This document shows, piece by piece, positions 1 to 7,156 of a stretch of 49,975 bases of DNA (positions are counted from its first letter, which is position 1; every line of letters starts with the position of its first letter). The position numbers and the translations under genes were made by a program. Source of the stretch: Chitinophagaceae bacterium. Its GTDB lineage: Bacteria > Bacteroidota > Bacteroidia > Chitinophagales > Chitinophagaceae. The notes under the pieces are model-generated. The model was given only the letters and a program-made list of their open reading frames with translations. It ran no database searches and was not told the DNA's origin. Where the stretch lies: the NCBI GenBank assembly GCA_903642275.1, contig CAHJWK010000021.1, positions 1 through 49,975 of the forward strand. Direction: 5' to 3'.

Positions 1-2
1 GT

Positions 3-767
3 TATCATCACCAGGTTAGAGATACTATTGGCGGTGAACCTGTAATGATTACTTATTGTACCGTATGCAGAACAGGCAGGGCATATAGTCCTGTTGTTAA
101 TGGCAAACCTGAAAACTTCAGGCTTGTTGGTATGGACCATTTCAATGCTATGTTTGAAGACGCAACTACAAAAAGCTGGTGGCGCCAGGAAAGCGGTGAA
201 GCCATTGCCGGTAAATTGAAAGGAACATCTTTAAAAGAAATTCCATCACAACAAATGGCATTGGGTGATTGGCTTGCGTTGCATCCAAACAGTTATATAC
301 TACAGCCTGATTCAAACTTTAAAAAAGAATATGCTGATTTAAAAGGCTATGATGAAGACACTTTGAAAAGCGGTTTGGAAAAACGTGATAGCGCTTCGTG
401 GAAATTTAAATCCTGGGTAATTGGTGTGAACGTTAACAATCATTTTAAAGCATACGACTGGAATGAACTGGCAAAGAAAAAGGTGATTGAAGATGTATTC
501 GTAAGCACACCGTTGTTATTAACTATGAATAAAAATAAAAGAAGCTTTTATGCTTTCAATCGCAATACAACAAATGGTGTTTTGCATTTTACTTATGATA
601 GTGTTACAAATGTTTTGCATGATGATAAAACACAATCAACATGGAACATAAATGGTGTTTGCATTGATGGAGCAATGAAGGGCATTCAATTAAAACCTAT
701 ACAGGCTTACCAGGAGTTTTGGCATTCATGGGAAGCGTTTCATGATACTATTAATAAAGTTAATTAA
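3..767 (+). CDS. DUF3179 domain-containing protein, 5'-truncated by window edge
   Basis: The reading frame is already open at base 3 and reads YHHQVRDTIGGEPVMITYC before the first in-window ATG at 45, so the gene starts upstream of the window. The visible part has hallmarks of the DUF3179 family: a Tyr-Cys-x-x-Cys-like stretch (TYCTVCRTGRAY), a GMDHFN segment, and the SWWRQESGEAIAGKLKGTSL block that corresponds to the family's SLWxQxTGxAIxGxxxGxxL core. DUF3179 proteins are usually exported or lipid-anchored proteins of unknown function; any signal sequence would lie outside the window. About 254 residues are visible. The family assignment comes from remembered motifs. No function is proposed. 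Confidence 0.8.
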   Translation, partial: YHHQVRDTIGGEPVMITYCTVCRTGRAYSPVVNGKPENFRLVGMDHFNAMFEDATTKSWWRQESGEAIAGKLKGTSLKEIPSQQMALGDWLALHPNSYILQPDSNFKKEYADLKGYDEDTLKSGLEKRDSASWKFKSWVIGVNVNNHFKAYDWNELAKKKVIEDVFVSTPLLLTMNKNKRSFYAFNRNTTNGVLHFTYDSVTNVLHDDKTQSTWNINGVCIDGAMKGIQLKPIQAYQEFWHSWEAFHDTINKVN

Positions 768-794
768 ACTCAAGTGCACGATAACTGAGTTTAA
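764..794 (+). terminator. weak hairpin at the end of the DUF3179 gene
   Basis: TTAAACTCA (764-772) can pair perfectly with TGAGTTTAA (786-794) across a 13-nt loop. The arm overlaps the stop codon at 765-767. No long T-run follows, so this is at best a weak intrinsic terminator. Confidence 0.35.
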
Positions 795-993
795 ATATTT
801 AAGTGATTTGAATAACTGAAATCAAACCGTAAACATAAATAAACACATTTTTGTATCTTATTTGTATCTCAAGAAGATAAAACATTAATAATCAATTTTA
901 ATTACTTTTTGTATCGGAAAGTAATTATCCTTTATTTGTTACATAACTAATTGTTTTCATTATATTTATATATAAACATTCTTCTTTTATTTG

Positions 994-1024
994 TTGCCAA
1001 ACTCCACTTATTTAGTTATATTTG
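994..1024 (+). promoter_or_regulatory. candidate Bacteroidota promoter (TTG-N20-TATATTTG)
   Basis: A TTG at 994-996 is followed after 20 nt by TATATTTG at 1017-1024, which fits the Bacteroidota -33 TTG / -7 TAnnTTTG consensus exactly. It would drive the zinc-finger/HTH stub that begins at 1132, leaving a leader of about 100 nt. The rest of 768-1131 is AT-rich, and I see no gene in it. Confidence 0.45.
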
Positions 1025-1131
1025 TTATCTTAATGTTGCGCTAATTTGTTGCCCACAAATCGGTCAACATAATGAGAGAACATGCTACATACAACTACAT
1101 CCTGCAACATTCAGCTACAACAGGCAACAAT

Positions 1132-1270
1132 ATGAGCAGCAACATTCGCTTAGAAAAAACTTGTCAATTCTGCGATGAAGTATTCACGGCAAAAACTACT
1201 GTTACATAATTTTACTCAGATGATTGTGCTAAGAGAGCCTACAAAAAAAGAAAACGGAATGAGAAGATAT
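1132..1270 (+). pseudogene. N-terminal stub of a small zinc-finger/HTH (excisionase-type) protein
   Basis: Translation from ATG 1132 gives MSSNIRLEKTCQFCDEVFTA, then a stop at 1207-1209. The same frame continues after the stop as FYSDDCAKRAYKKRKRNEKI up to the IS end. This looks like the Cys-x2-Cys...Cys N-terminal segment of small Bacteroidota helix-turn-helix/excisionase-like proteins that continue into a MerR-type HTH. Here it has a nonsense codon (probably replacing a residue between Thr and Phe/Tyr), and the HTH part is missing because the IS begins at 1271. The right flank of the IS does not resume this protein, so the C-terminal part is deleted rather than merely interrupted. The family call is from memory of similar proteins. 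Confidence 0.6.
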
Positions 1271-1291
1271 GTAAGCTCCCCTAAAATTCGC
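1271..1291 (+). repeat. left terminal inverted repeat of the IS
   Basis: GTAAGCTCCCCTAAAATTCG followed by C matches the reverse complement of 2421-2441 except at four internal positions. The preceding base is T at 1270, so a canonical TG...CA end is possible only on this side. Confidence 0.85.
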
Positions 1292-1334
1292 TTATTTAAA
1301 AGTTGACAAAACAGTTAATTTTAAATGAGTAAAT

Positions 1335-1586
1335 ATGAAAAAGGCAAGATTTACAGAGACACAAATTGTAAAAGCCATCCAGGAACATGAACATGGCAGA
1401 GACGCTAAAAACTTGTGCCGCGAGTTAGGTGTAAGCACTGCAGCATTTTATAAGTGGCGTCAACGATATGGCGGCATGGAAGTACAGGAATTAAAGAAGC
1501 TAAAAGAGCTGGAGGAAGAGAACAGCAGGCTTAAACACATGTATCCCAATTTAAGTTTAGTGCATGAAGCTTTAAAGGATCTGTAG
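1335..1586 (+). CDS. IS3-family transposase OrfA (83 aa, probably non-functional element)
   Basis: This 83-residue protein begins MKKARFTETQIVKAIQEHEH and has the helix-turn-helix of IS3-family OrfA (CRELGVSTAAFYKWRQRYGG, residues about 31-50). A leucine-rich coiled coil, KELEEENSRLKHMY, follows and would mediate OrfA/OrfAB dimerisation. The MKKxRFTExQIVxAI opening is typical of the IS407 group. It ends in KDL plus TAG, about five codons earlier than relatives that read on to something like IEKKL. The frame stays open after the TAG as QKIL and runs directly into orfB. OrfA itself looks intact, but its partner is broken, so transposition from this copy is not expected. Confidence 0.8.
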   Translation: MKKARFTETQIVKAIQEHEHGRDAKNLCRELGVSTAAFYKWRQRYGGMEVQELKKLKELEEENSRLKHMYPNLSLVHEALKDL

Positions 1587-1598
1587 CAAAAAATTTTA

Positions 1599-2368
1599 AT
1601 GCCTGGCGAAAAAGGTAGCCTGGTTGAGTATATGGTGACAACCCATAAAATCAGCCAGCGACAGGCATGTAAAGCAATAAGATTACCACAAAGCAGCAGC
1701 CGTTATAAACATAAGCCAAAGAAAGATGATGCGCTGATCAGCGAACTTCAATTACTGGTTGACAAGCATCCATCTATTGGCTTATGGCAAAGCTATTACC
1801 ACATCAGGAGAAAAGGATTTAACTGGAATCATAAACGCATGTACAGAGTGTATACAAACATGAAGCTTAACGTCCGCCGCAGGTATAAGAAGAGATTGCT
1901 GGCAAGAGTAAAGCAATCTTTTTTCACCCGCAAAACATCAATGAAGTATGAGTATTTATTTTATGAACGATACTTTATGGGATGGCAGAAAGTTCAGGCT
2001 GTTGAATATTGTAGATGATTACAACCGCGAAGTATTGCACATAGAAACAGATACATCACTTCCAACAACACGATTATTAAGATGCCTTGAATATTTAAAA
2101 GAGTTCAGAGAACTGCCGCAAATGATACGGGTTGATAACGGCCCTGAGTTCATCTCATCACAGCTTGATGCATGGTGCAAAGAACATAAGATTGCATTAT
2201 GTTGAACGTTGCGACGGCAATATAAGACGAGAGTTACTTAATACTTATGTGTTCTCATCATTGAATGAAGTAAGAGACAAAGCAGAACAATGGCGGACAG
2301 ATTACAACTGCTCAAGGCCACATGCATCGCTGGGATATGTTGCCCCTACTGAATACATTAAAATCTAA
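1599..2368 (+). pseudogene. IS3-family transposase OrfB remnant, frameshifted and partly deleted
   Basis: Three overlapping fragments in different frames make up one OrfB. From 1599 there is an N-terminal helical region (HKISQRQACKAIRL, then KHPSIGLWQSYYHIRRKG). From about 1948 the integrase core continues as [20 protein letters not shown] and on to VDNGPEFIS. From about 2190 the C-terminal part reads [19 protein letters not shown] and SRPHASLGYVAPTEYIK. In the family the first Asp lies in a WSMDFM-type motif; here the equivalent reads SIYFM, so that Asp is lost. The second Asp (VDNGPEF) and the Glu (YVER) remain. The 12-15 codons usually found between WCKEHxI and the Glu motif (including the GKPTQNA-type segment) are absent, with a frameshift at the same place. 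This OrfB cannot be active. Confidence 0.85.
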
Positions 2369-2420
2369 ATTCATTTTGAAAATCAAAAAACTAAAATTGA
2401 AAATTATACTTTTAACTGCA

Positions 2421-2441
2421 GCGAAAAATAGGGAAGCTTAC
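2421..2441 (+). repeat. right terminal inverted repeat of the IS
   Basis: GCGAAAAATAGGGAAGCTTA followed by C is the partner of 1271-1291. The base after it is T where a canonical IS3 end would give A (..TTACA), so the right tip may be mutated or trimmed. Confidence 0.85.
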
Positions 2442-2502
2442 TGGCACCGTACACCTTTTCAAACCGGCAGCCAGCAGGATAGAATTACAGCAGTAGGCAC
2501 AA

Positions 2503-3050
2503 CTTAGCCTTGCCATTGGCGATGATGCGAAATTGCAAACGCTTAAAGCCGAAGTTGATAGTTTTCATAATGACCTTGTTGCTGCCAACGCGGTTCTAAA
2601 AGGCGGGAAAAGCAATAAAAGTGGCAGCAGCACAGAGTTGGAGGCAAACCGTATTGCACTTGGCACCGGCTTATACGGCGTGCTGGGTTTACTTATGAAT
2701 TTTTATAAAGAAACACCGGAAATGATTGCGGATACTATACAGATAGATATTCTGCGTACCATGGGCAAACTTTATTTCAGCAAGATATGAATGGTGGGGA
2801 ACAAAAAAACGTATTCACAGGACTTTGCAGGATAGCGACAAATAAAGATAATTAACCGTGGACATACTGCCCTGCAGGTAGCATTGGTGCACGAAAAAAA
2901 TGATGCGATGCCTGAGAACGCATTTACTGTTCAGCCCAATGAGCAGGAACTGGTAACACCGGAACAACTTGGCGCAAAAGGCAACGTTTTTTAATAGTAA
3001 AGAACACAAGTGCCACTGAAAAAGGCGCATTTACAATAGAAATAATATAG
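2503..3050 (+). pseudogene. decayed Bacteroidota hypothetical gene right of the IS
   Basis: Three blocks in different frames read as one protein. The first begins about 2503 (AQLSLAIGDDAKLQTLKAEV) and runs to GKLYFSKI plus a stop at about 2790. The second, about 2850-2995, reads HTALQVALVHEKNDAMPENA and later EQLGAKGNVF plus stop. The third, to 3050, reads LIVKNTSATEKGAFTIEII plus stop. A single extra T in the six-T run at 2987-2992 would join blocks two and three. I recall Bacteroidota proteins of unknown function with a similar C-terminal pattern (a fluid 'aLG...NxFLnVxNxSatexGxfxv' tail), but I cannot name a family. The 5' end is missing at the IS junction. It is a remnant rather than a working gene. 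Confidence 0.6.
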
Positions 3051-3105
3051 CAGGGTAATTTCTATAACCTGGAGTAATTTATAATTTTATCTTTTAAGAT
3101 ATTGA

Positions 3106-3142
3106 AAACCTGCTTCTTTTTTAAGAAGCGGGTTTTTGTTTT
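3106..3142 (+). terminator. strong intrinsic terminator, likely bidirectional
   Basis: AAACCTGCTTCTT (3106-3118) pairs with AAGAAGCGGGTTT (3123-3135) over a TTTT loop, with one G-U pair, and TTTTGTTTT-like sequence follows on the plus strand. On the minus strand the A-rich left flank gives a shorter T-run, so it can also end ctaB transcription, whose stop lies at 3178. Confidence 0.85.
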
Positions 3143-3177
3143 AGAATACTTGTGTAACAACTCTCAGCATTTTTCAA

Positions 3178-4113
3178 TTACACTTTATCTGCCAGTAACG
3201 AAAGAAAAACAACTGGTAAATAGATATAGCAACTGAACATTACACGGCGTGCTGCATCAAGATTAAGTTCAGCACACAATCTTATGCATTGAATAAGTAA
3301 AAAGATATTTGCCGCCAGCACTATCCATAAACTTATAATACCTGTTATATGAAAATAATAAGGCAATATACCTGCGGGAATTAATACGATGGAGTATAGT
3401 ATGGTTTGTAATGCAGTAAATTTAGTTGGCCCTTCTCTGGATGGCAGTAATTTAAAACCAGCCTTAGCATAATCTTTATATGCGAGCCAGGCAATTGCAA
3501 AAAAATGCGGGAACTGCCAGAGAAACTGGATGCCGAATAAAGCCCAGCCGGCACCATTTGAATGAGTAAACCCATTTACATTAATCACAGCAAACGGGCT
3601 GATAAAACCTGTAGCTGCAACCCAGCCAATCAGGCAAGGCAATGCACCTGGGAAAGCACCAACCAACACTGCTATGGAACTTACTTTTTTTAAGGGTGTA
3701 TAAATGTAAGCGTATAAAAAAATGCTGAAAGCAGACAGCAAAGCAGATGAAATATTGAAAAAGAAATACATCAGTATAACACCTGTTAAGCCTGCAATTA
3801 AAGCAAACGCATAAGCTTCATTTACAGACATTCTTCCGCTTGCCACAGGCCGTTTATCTGTTCTCTTCATCAAAGCGTCCGTATCTTTTTCAACAGCCTG
3901 GTTTATGGCATTTGCACTGCCTGTTATCAGCAACCCGGCAACAAATAAAATAACAATGTATAACCAGGAATATCCAATAACATTTGGCGCAAGCAGGTAA
4001 CAAATCACACAGGTAAAAACAACTGTGAAGCTTAGTGTAAACTTCATCAGTAAAAAATAATCTTTAAATTTTAATGAGAGATTGTAAGAGGCAGAATTGC
4101 TTTTTGTAATCAC
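3178..4113 (-). CDS. ctaB: Protoheme IX farnesyltransferase (heme O synthase)
   Basis: This UbiA-superfamily membrane prenyltransferase attaches a farnesyl group to protoheme to make heme O, the precursor of heme A for the oxidase encoded just upstream. The Asp-rich substrate motif reads NAINQAVEKDTDALMKRTDK followed by RP, matching the family's NxxxDxxxDxxMxRTxxRP region. About eight hydrophobic segments follow, with LKKVSSIAVLVGAFPGALPC in the middle as expected. The longest frame reaches ATG 4176, but its first codons spell out the ctaD terminator hairpin (4126-4159), so that start is implausible. I prefer GTG at 4113, which gives 311 aa, close to the usual 290-310. A weak -7-like GACATTTG on the minus strand at 4118-4125 sits very close to this start. 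Start confidence is moderate; function confidence is high. Confidence 0.9.
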   Translation of the reverse strand: MITKSNSASYNLSLKFKDYFLLMKFTLSFTVVFTCVICYLLAPNVIGYSWLYIVILFVAGLLITGSANAINQAVEKDTDALMKRTDKRPVASGRMSVNEAYAFALIAGLTGVILMYFFFNISSALLSAFSIFLYAYIYTPLKKVSSIAVLVGAFPGALPCLIGWVAATGFISPFAVINVNGFTHSNGAGWALFGIQFLWQFPHFFAIAWLAYKDYAKAGFKLLPSREGPTKFTALQTILYSIVLIPAGILPYYFHITGIISLWIVLAANIFLLIQCIRLCAELNLDAARRVMFSCYIYLPVVFLSLLADKV

Positions 4114-4125
4114 GGCGCAAATGTC

Positions 4126-4159
4126 AACAAAAAAAAATGTCCCGAACAACTTCGGGACA
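4126..4159 (-). terminator. intrinsic terminator after ctaD
   Basis: On the minus strand a perfect 9-bp stem (TGTCCCGAA / TTCGGGACA, 4138-4159) with a 4-nt loop is followed by an unbroken run of nine T residues. It lies 23 nt past the ctaD stop and separates the act-cta operon from ctaB. Confidence 0.92.
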
Positions 4160-4182
4160 TAATAAATAATAATCAAAAGAAT

Positions 4183-6012
4183 TTAATGCGAGGTTTCATC
4201 ATGCCCAACAGGCTCATTTTGCGGAACAAACTCACGGCCATCTTTACCATAATCATAAGCCCAGCGGTGTACTTCAGGAATTTCGCCCGGCCAGTTTCCA
4301 TGACCTGTATCTATTGGAGTAGTCCATTCAAGTGTATTAGAACCCCATGGATTTGGTGTGGTTAATTTTCTGCCTTTGAAAATGGAATAAAAAAAGTTAA
4401 TCAAAAATAAAATCTGAATAAAAAATACAACCATTGCAACAGTGCTAATGATACGGTTTAAACCTCCGAACTGATTAAAACTTGTCCAGGAACTGTAATC
4501 GTAGTAACGTCTTGGCATGCCCGCCAAACCTTCATAGTGCATTGGCCAGAATATCATATAAGCACCTGCTATAGTTATCCAGAAATGAATATAACCAAGC
4601 GTGTTGTTTAAATACCGGCCAAACATTTTTGGAAACCAGTGATATATACCGGCAAACATCCCAAACATGGAAGCCACGCCCATTACAATATGAAAATGTG
4701 CTACCACAAAATAAGTATCATGCAGGTGAATATCAAGCGCAGAATTACCCAACCAGATACCGGTTAATCCGCCTGAAATAAATAAACTCACAAACCCAAT
4801 TGCAAACAACATGGCAGGAGTAAAGCGGATATTTCCACGCCATAAAGTTGTAAGCCAGTTAAATACTTTAATTGCAGATGGAACTGCTATCAACAATGTA
4901 AGTAAAACGAATATTGAACCGAGAAACGGGTTAAGGCCACTTACAAACATATGATGCGCCCATACAAGGAAAGATAATATTGCAATTGCAAACAATGATG
5001 CAACCATTGCCATATAACCAAATATGGGTTTTCGTGCATTGGTTGATATTATTTCCGACACCATACCTAATGCAGGAAGGAGAATAATATAAACTTCGGG
5101 ATGACCTAGAAACCAAAACAGATGCTGAAATAAAATTGCGTTTCCACCTTCGTTAGGCAGCGCTGTATTTGTTGAAGCCACATAAATATCAGACAGGTAA
5201 AAGCTCGTTCCAAAATTGCGATCAAATATTAGCAGTATTAATCCCGACAACAAAACCGGGAAAGAAAGCACACCTAAAACAGCAGTAAAGAAAAGTGCCC
5301 ATATTGTTAATGGAAGCCTTGTCATGCTCATTCCTTTTGTACGCATGTTCAGGATGGTGACTATATAATTCAAGCCACCTAACAGAGAAGAAACAACAAA
5401 TGTTGCCATTGCAATCAGCCAAAGGTCCATGCCATGTTGCGAACCAGGTGATGCATCATGTAAAGCGCTTAAAGGAGGGTAAGCTGTCCAGCCGCCGCTG
5501 AAAGGACCAGTTGAAACAAATATGCTTGAAAACATAATAACACTGGCTAAAAAGAAAAACCAGTAACTAAGCATATTTAAAAATGGAGAAGCCATATCCC
5601 TTGCACCAACCTGTAGTGGTATTAACAGGTTAGCAAAGGTGCCGCTTAGTCCTGCCGTTAATACAAAAAACACTAACACGGTTCCATGTGTAGTAACCAA
5701 TGCATAATAAGCCTGTGCTGTCAAGTGGCCGTTTTCAAACCACCACTTGCCCAATAAGTTTTGAAGAAATGGAAATGATTCTTCAGGATAGCCAATCTGT
5801 AAACGAAAAAGTACAGACATCAATCCACCTATCACTGCCCAAATCATTCCTGTAATTAAAAATTGCCGGGCAATCATTTTATGATCCTGGCTAAAAACAT
5901 ATTTGGTAATAAAGCTTTGATGATGCTCATGATGCACATGTTCTTCATGATGCTGCACTTCTACCGGAACACTTACGCTGGTATCTGCATGCATTACTGG
6001 TTCGTTACTCAT
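4183..6012 (-). CDS. ctaD: Cytochrome c oxidase subunit I (aa3-type, A1-like)
   Basis: This is the catalytic subunit of the heme-copper oxidase, 609 aa with about 12 membrane helices. It reduces O2 to water using electrons from subunit II and pumps protons. The ligands are visible: His109 and His441 for low-spin heme a (TTHGTVL; VAHFHIVMG), His439 for heme a3, and His304, His353 and His354 for CuB. GHPEVY (304-308) supplies the crosslinked Tyr308 and the D-channel Glu306 of A1-type oxidases. Asp139 in GARDMASP is the likely D-channel entrance, and Lys382 lies in the K-channel position. The first 33 residues are an unusual His-rich tail with eight His. It follows ctaC by 50 nt in the act-cta operon and ends just before a terminator. 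No subunit III gene is adjacent. Confidence 0.97.
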   Translation of the reverse strand: MSNEPVMHADTSVSVPVEVQHHEEHVHHEHHQSFITKYVFSQDHKMIARQFLITGMIWAVIGGLMSVLFRLQIGYPEESFPFLQNLLGKWWFENGHLTAQAYYALVTTHGTVLVFFVLTAGLSGTFANLLIPLQVGARDMASPFLNMLSYWFFFLASVIMFSSIFVSTGPFSGGWTAYPPLSALHDASPGSQHGMDLWLIAMATFVVSSLLGGLNYIVTILNMRTKGMSMTRLPLTIWALFFTAVLGVLSFPVLLSGLILLIFDRNFGTSFYLSDIYVASTNTALPNEGGNAILFQHLFWFLGHPEVYIILLPALGMVSEIISTNARKPIFGYMAMVASLFAIAILSFLVWAHHMFVSGLNPFLGSIFVLLTLLIAVPSAIKVFNWLTTLWRGNIRFTPAMLFAIGFVSLFISGGLTGIWLGNSALDIHLHDTYFVVAHFHIVMGVASMFGMFAGIYHWFPKMFGRYLNNTLGYIHFWITIAGAYMIFWPMHYEGLAGMPRRYYDYSSWTSFNQFGGLNRIISTVAMVVFFIQILFLINFFYSIFKGRKLTTPNPWGSNTLEWTTPIDTGHGNWPGEIPEVHRWAYDYGKDGREFVPQNEPVGHDETSH

Positions 6013-6062
6013 AAAATCTTTATTAATAATTATTAAACGCTTTAGGTTGAAGAATGTTTTTA

Positions 6063-7133
6063 TTACATCTTTTTTGATGGCAACGCGCTTATTGCTGCCG
6101 TGGTTTTTGTTGTATCCGCCAACTGAGGCTTTTGATTAGATGGATCCTTATCAGGGAAAACCGCATAATAATTTGGTTTTTGCTGTGCTAACCAAACATC
6201 GTACTCAGCCTGTGTAACTACTACAATAATCCCACGCATTGAATAATGGCCGTTACCACACATTTGGTCACAACTTAGTTCATATTGAAAATCAGGATTA
6301 CCTGTAATTTCCTTCATTTCTTTTGTAGTGTATTTGGGTGTAAACCAAAGTGAAGTAGGTGTGCCAGGAACGGCATCCATTTTTAAACGAAACTGTGGCA
6401 AACCAACATCGTGAATAACATCCCTTGAACCAATAATTAAATTAACCGGCTTATCTTTTACCAAATACATTGTTCCCTGAACAACTACATCGTCTAAATT
6501 TGCCTGGTCTTTCCAATCCTGTCCTAGAGTGTTATTGCCTGCGTCATCAATAAGCTTATAATATTTTTTACCAAAAATTTTATCATTGCCCGAGTAACGA
6601 AATATCCAGCCAAACTGCTTTCCTACAACCTCAATTTGCATTGCATTTTTTGGTGCTGCTCCTGTAAATGAATACCAGTTACGCAAGCCAATTACAACTA
6701 AAACAGTCATAGCAATTGCGGGTACTGCCGTCCATATTAGCTCTAATGAATTGTTATGCAAATAATAATAAGCTTTGCGTTTGTCAGTTTGCTGATATTT
6801 GAAACCAAACCAGAAAAGGGCAATTTGTGTGATAAGAAATACAATGCCCGTAATAACAAGTGTTACCCTTAACATTGAATCCACTTTTTCACCTTGCACA
6901 CTTGCAGAATCATGTATTAAAAGTGTTTTGGGATAAAGTGCTTTATTACATAAATAAATACCAATAAGGCCTGCTATTAAAAAAGCAATCATAAAAAAGC
7001 CATTTATTTTATTCTGTTCTTTTTTGGCTTTTTCCTCTCCTTTAATAACGGATACATATTCGCTGGCTTTTGCTATCTGGAAAATAATCATGAAGATTAA
7101 AACAATAACAGCTATGATAAAAAACATTGACAT
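6063..7133 (-). CDS. ctaC: Cytochrome c oxidase subunit II (CuA subunit)
   Basis: This subunit accepts electrons from cytochrome c at the binuclear CuA centre and passes them to subunit I. CuA ligands are seen at His241 (SRDVIHDVGLPQFRLKMDA), Cys288, Cys292, His296 and Met299 (CDQMCGNGHYSM). The residue between the cysteines whose backbone normally joins CuA and whose side chain binds Mg/Mn is usually Glu (CxExC); here it is Gln290. The protein is 356 aa with four predicted membrane helices (about 2-20, 46-63, 88-110, 130-152), two more than the classic subunit II. The extra N-terminal pair is, as far as I recall, a Bacteroidota feature. It has no C-terminal cytochrome c domain, so it is not a caa3 type. 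It sits 23 nt after actF, so it is co-transcribed with complex III. Confidence 0.95.
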   Translation of the reverse strand: MSMFFIIAVIVLIFMIIFQIAKASEYVSVIKGEEKAKKEQNKINGFFMIAFLIAGLIGIYLCNKALYPKTLLIHDSASVQGEKVDSMLRVTLVITGIVFLITQIALFWFGFKYQQTDKRKAYYYLHNNSLELIWTAVPAIAMTVLVVIGLRNWYSFTGAAPKNAMQIEVVGKQFGWIFRYSGNDKIFGKKYYKLIDDAGNNTLGQDWKDQANLDDVVVQGTMYLVKDKPVNLIIGSRDVIHDVGLPQFRLKMDAVPGTPTSLWFTPKYTTKEMKEITGNPDFQYELSCDQMCGNGHYSMRGIIVVVTQAEYDVWLAQQKPNYYAVFPDKDPSNQKPQLADTTKTTAAISALPSKKM

Positions 7134-7156
7134 GGTTCAGCTTATATTTTTACAAA

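Larger units (their letters stand above)
1271..2441 (+). mobile_element. degenerate IS3-family (IS407-group-like) insertion sequence
   Basis: The element is about 1171 bp, bounded by imperfect 21-bp inverted repeats (17 of 21 positions match) at 1271-1291 and 2421-2441. It carries an IS3-type orfA (HTH plus coiled coil) and the remains of an orfB with an integrase (rve) core. The element is dead. A TAG separates orfA and orfB in the same frame, orfB has at least two frameshifts, the first catalytic Asp is replaced, and the stretch between the second Asp and the Glu is shortened. I see no target-site duplication: the left flank ends in ATAT and the right flank begins with TGGC. This suggests a deletion or recombination after insertion. 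Confidence 0.88.

Noticed and set aside
951-1178. 75-aa plus-strand open frame
   Set aside because: It covers AT-rich intergenic DNA and the HTH stub in another frame, and its translation is low-complexity with no family features.
2815-3030. 71-aa minus-strand open frame
   Set aside because: It is antisense to the decayed gene at 2503-3050, which has recognisable protein blocks on the plus strand.
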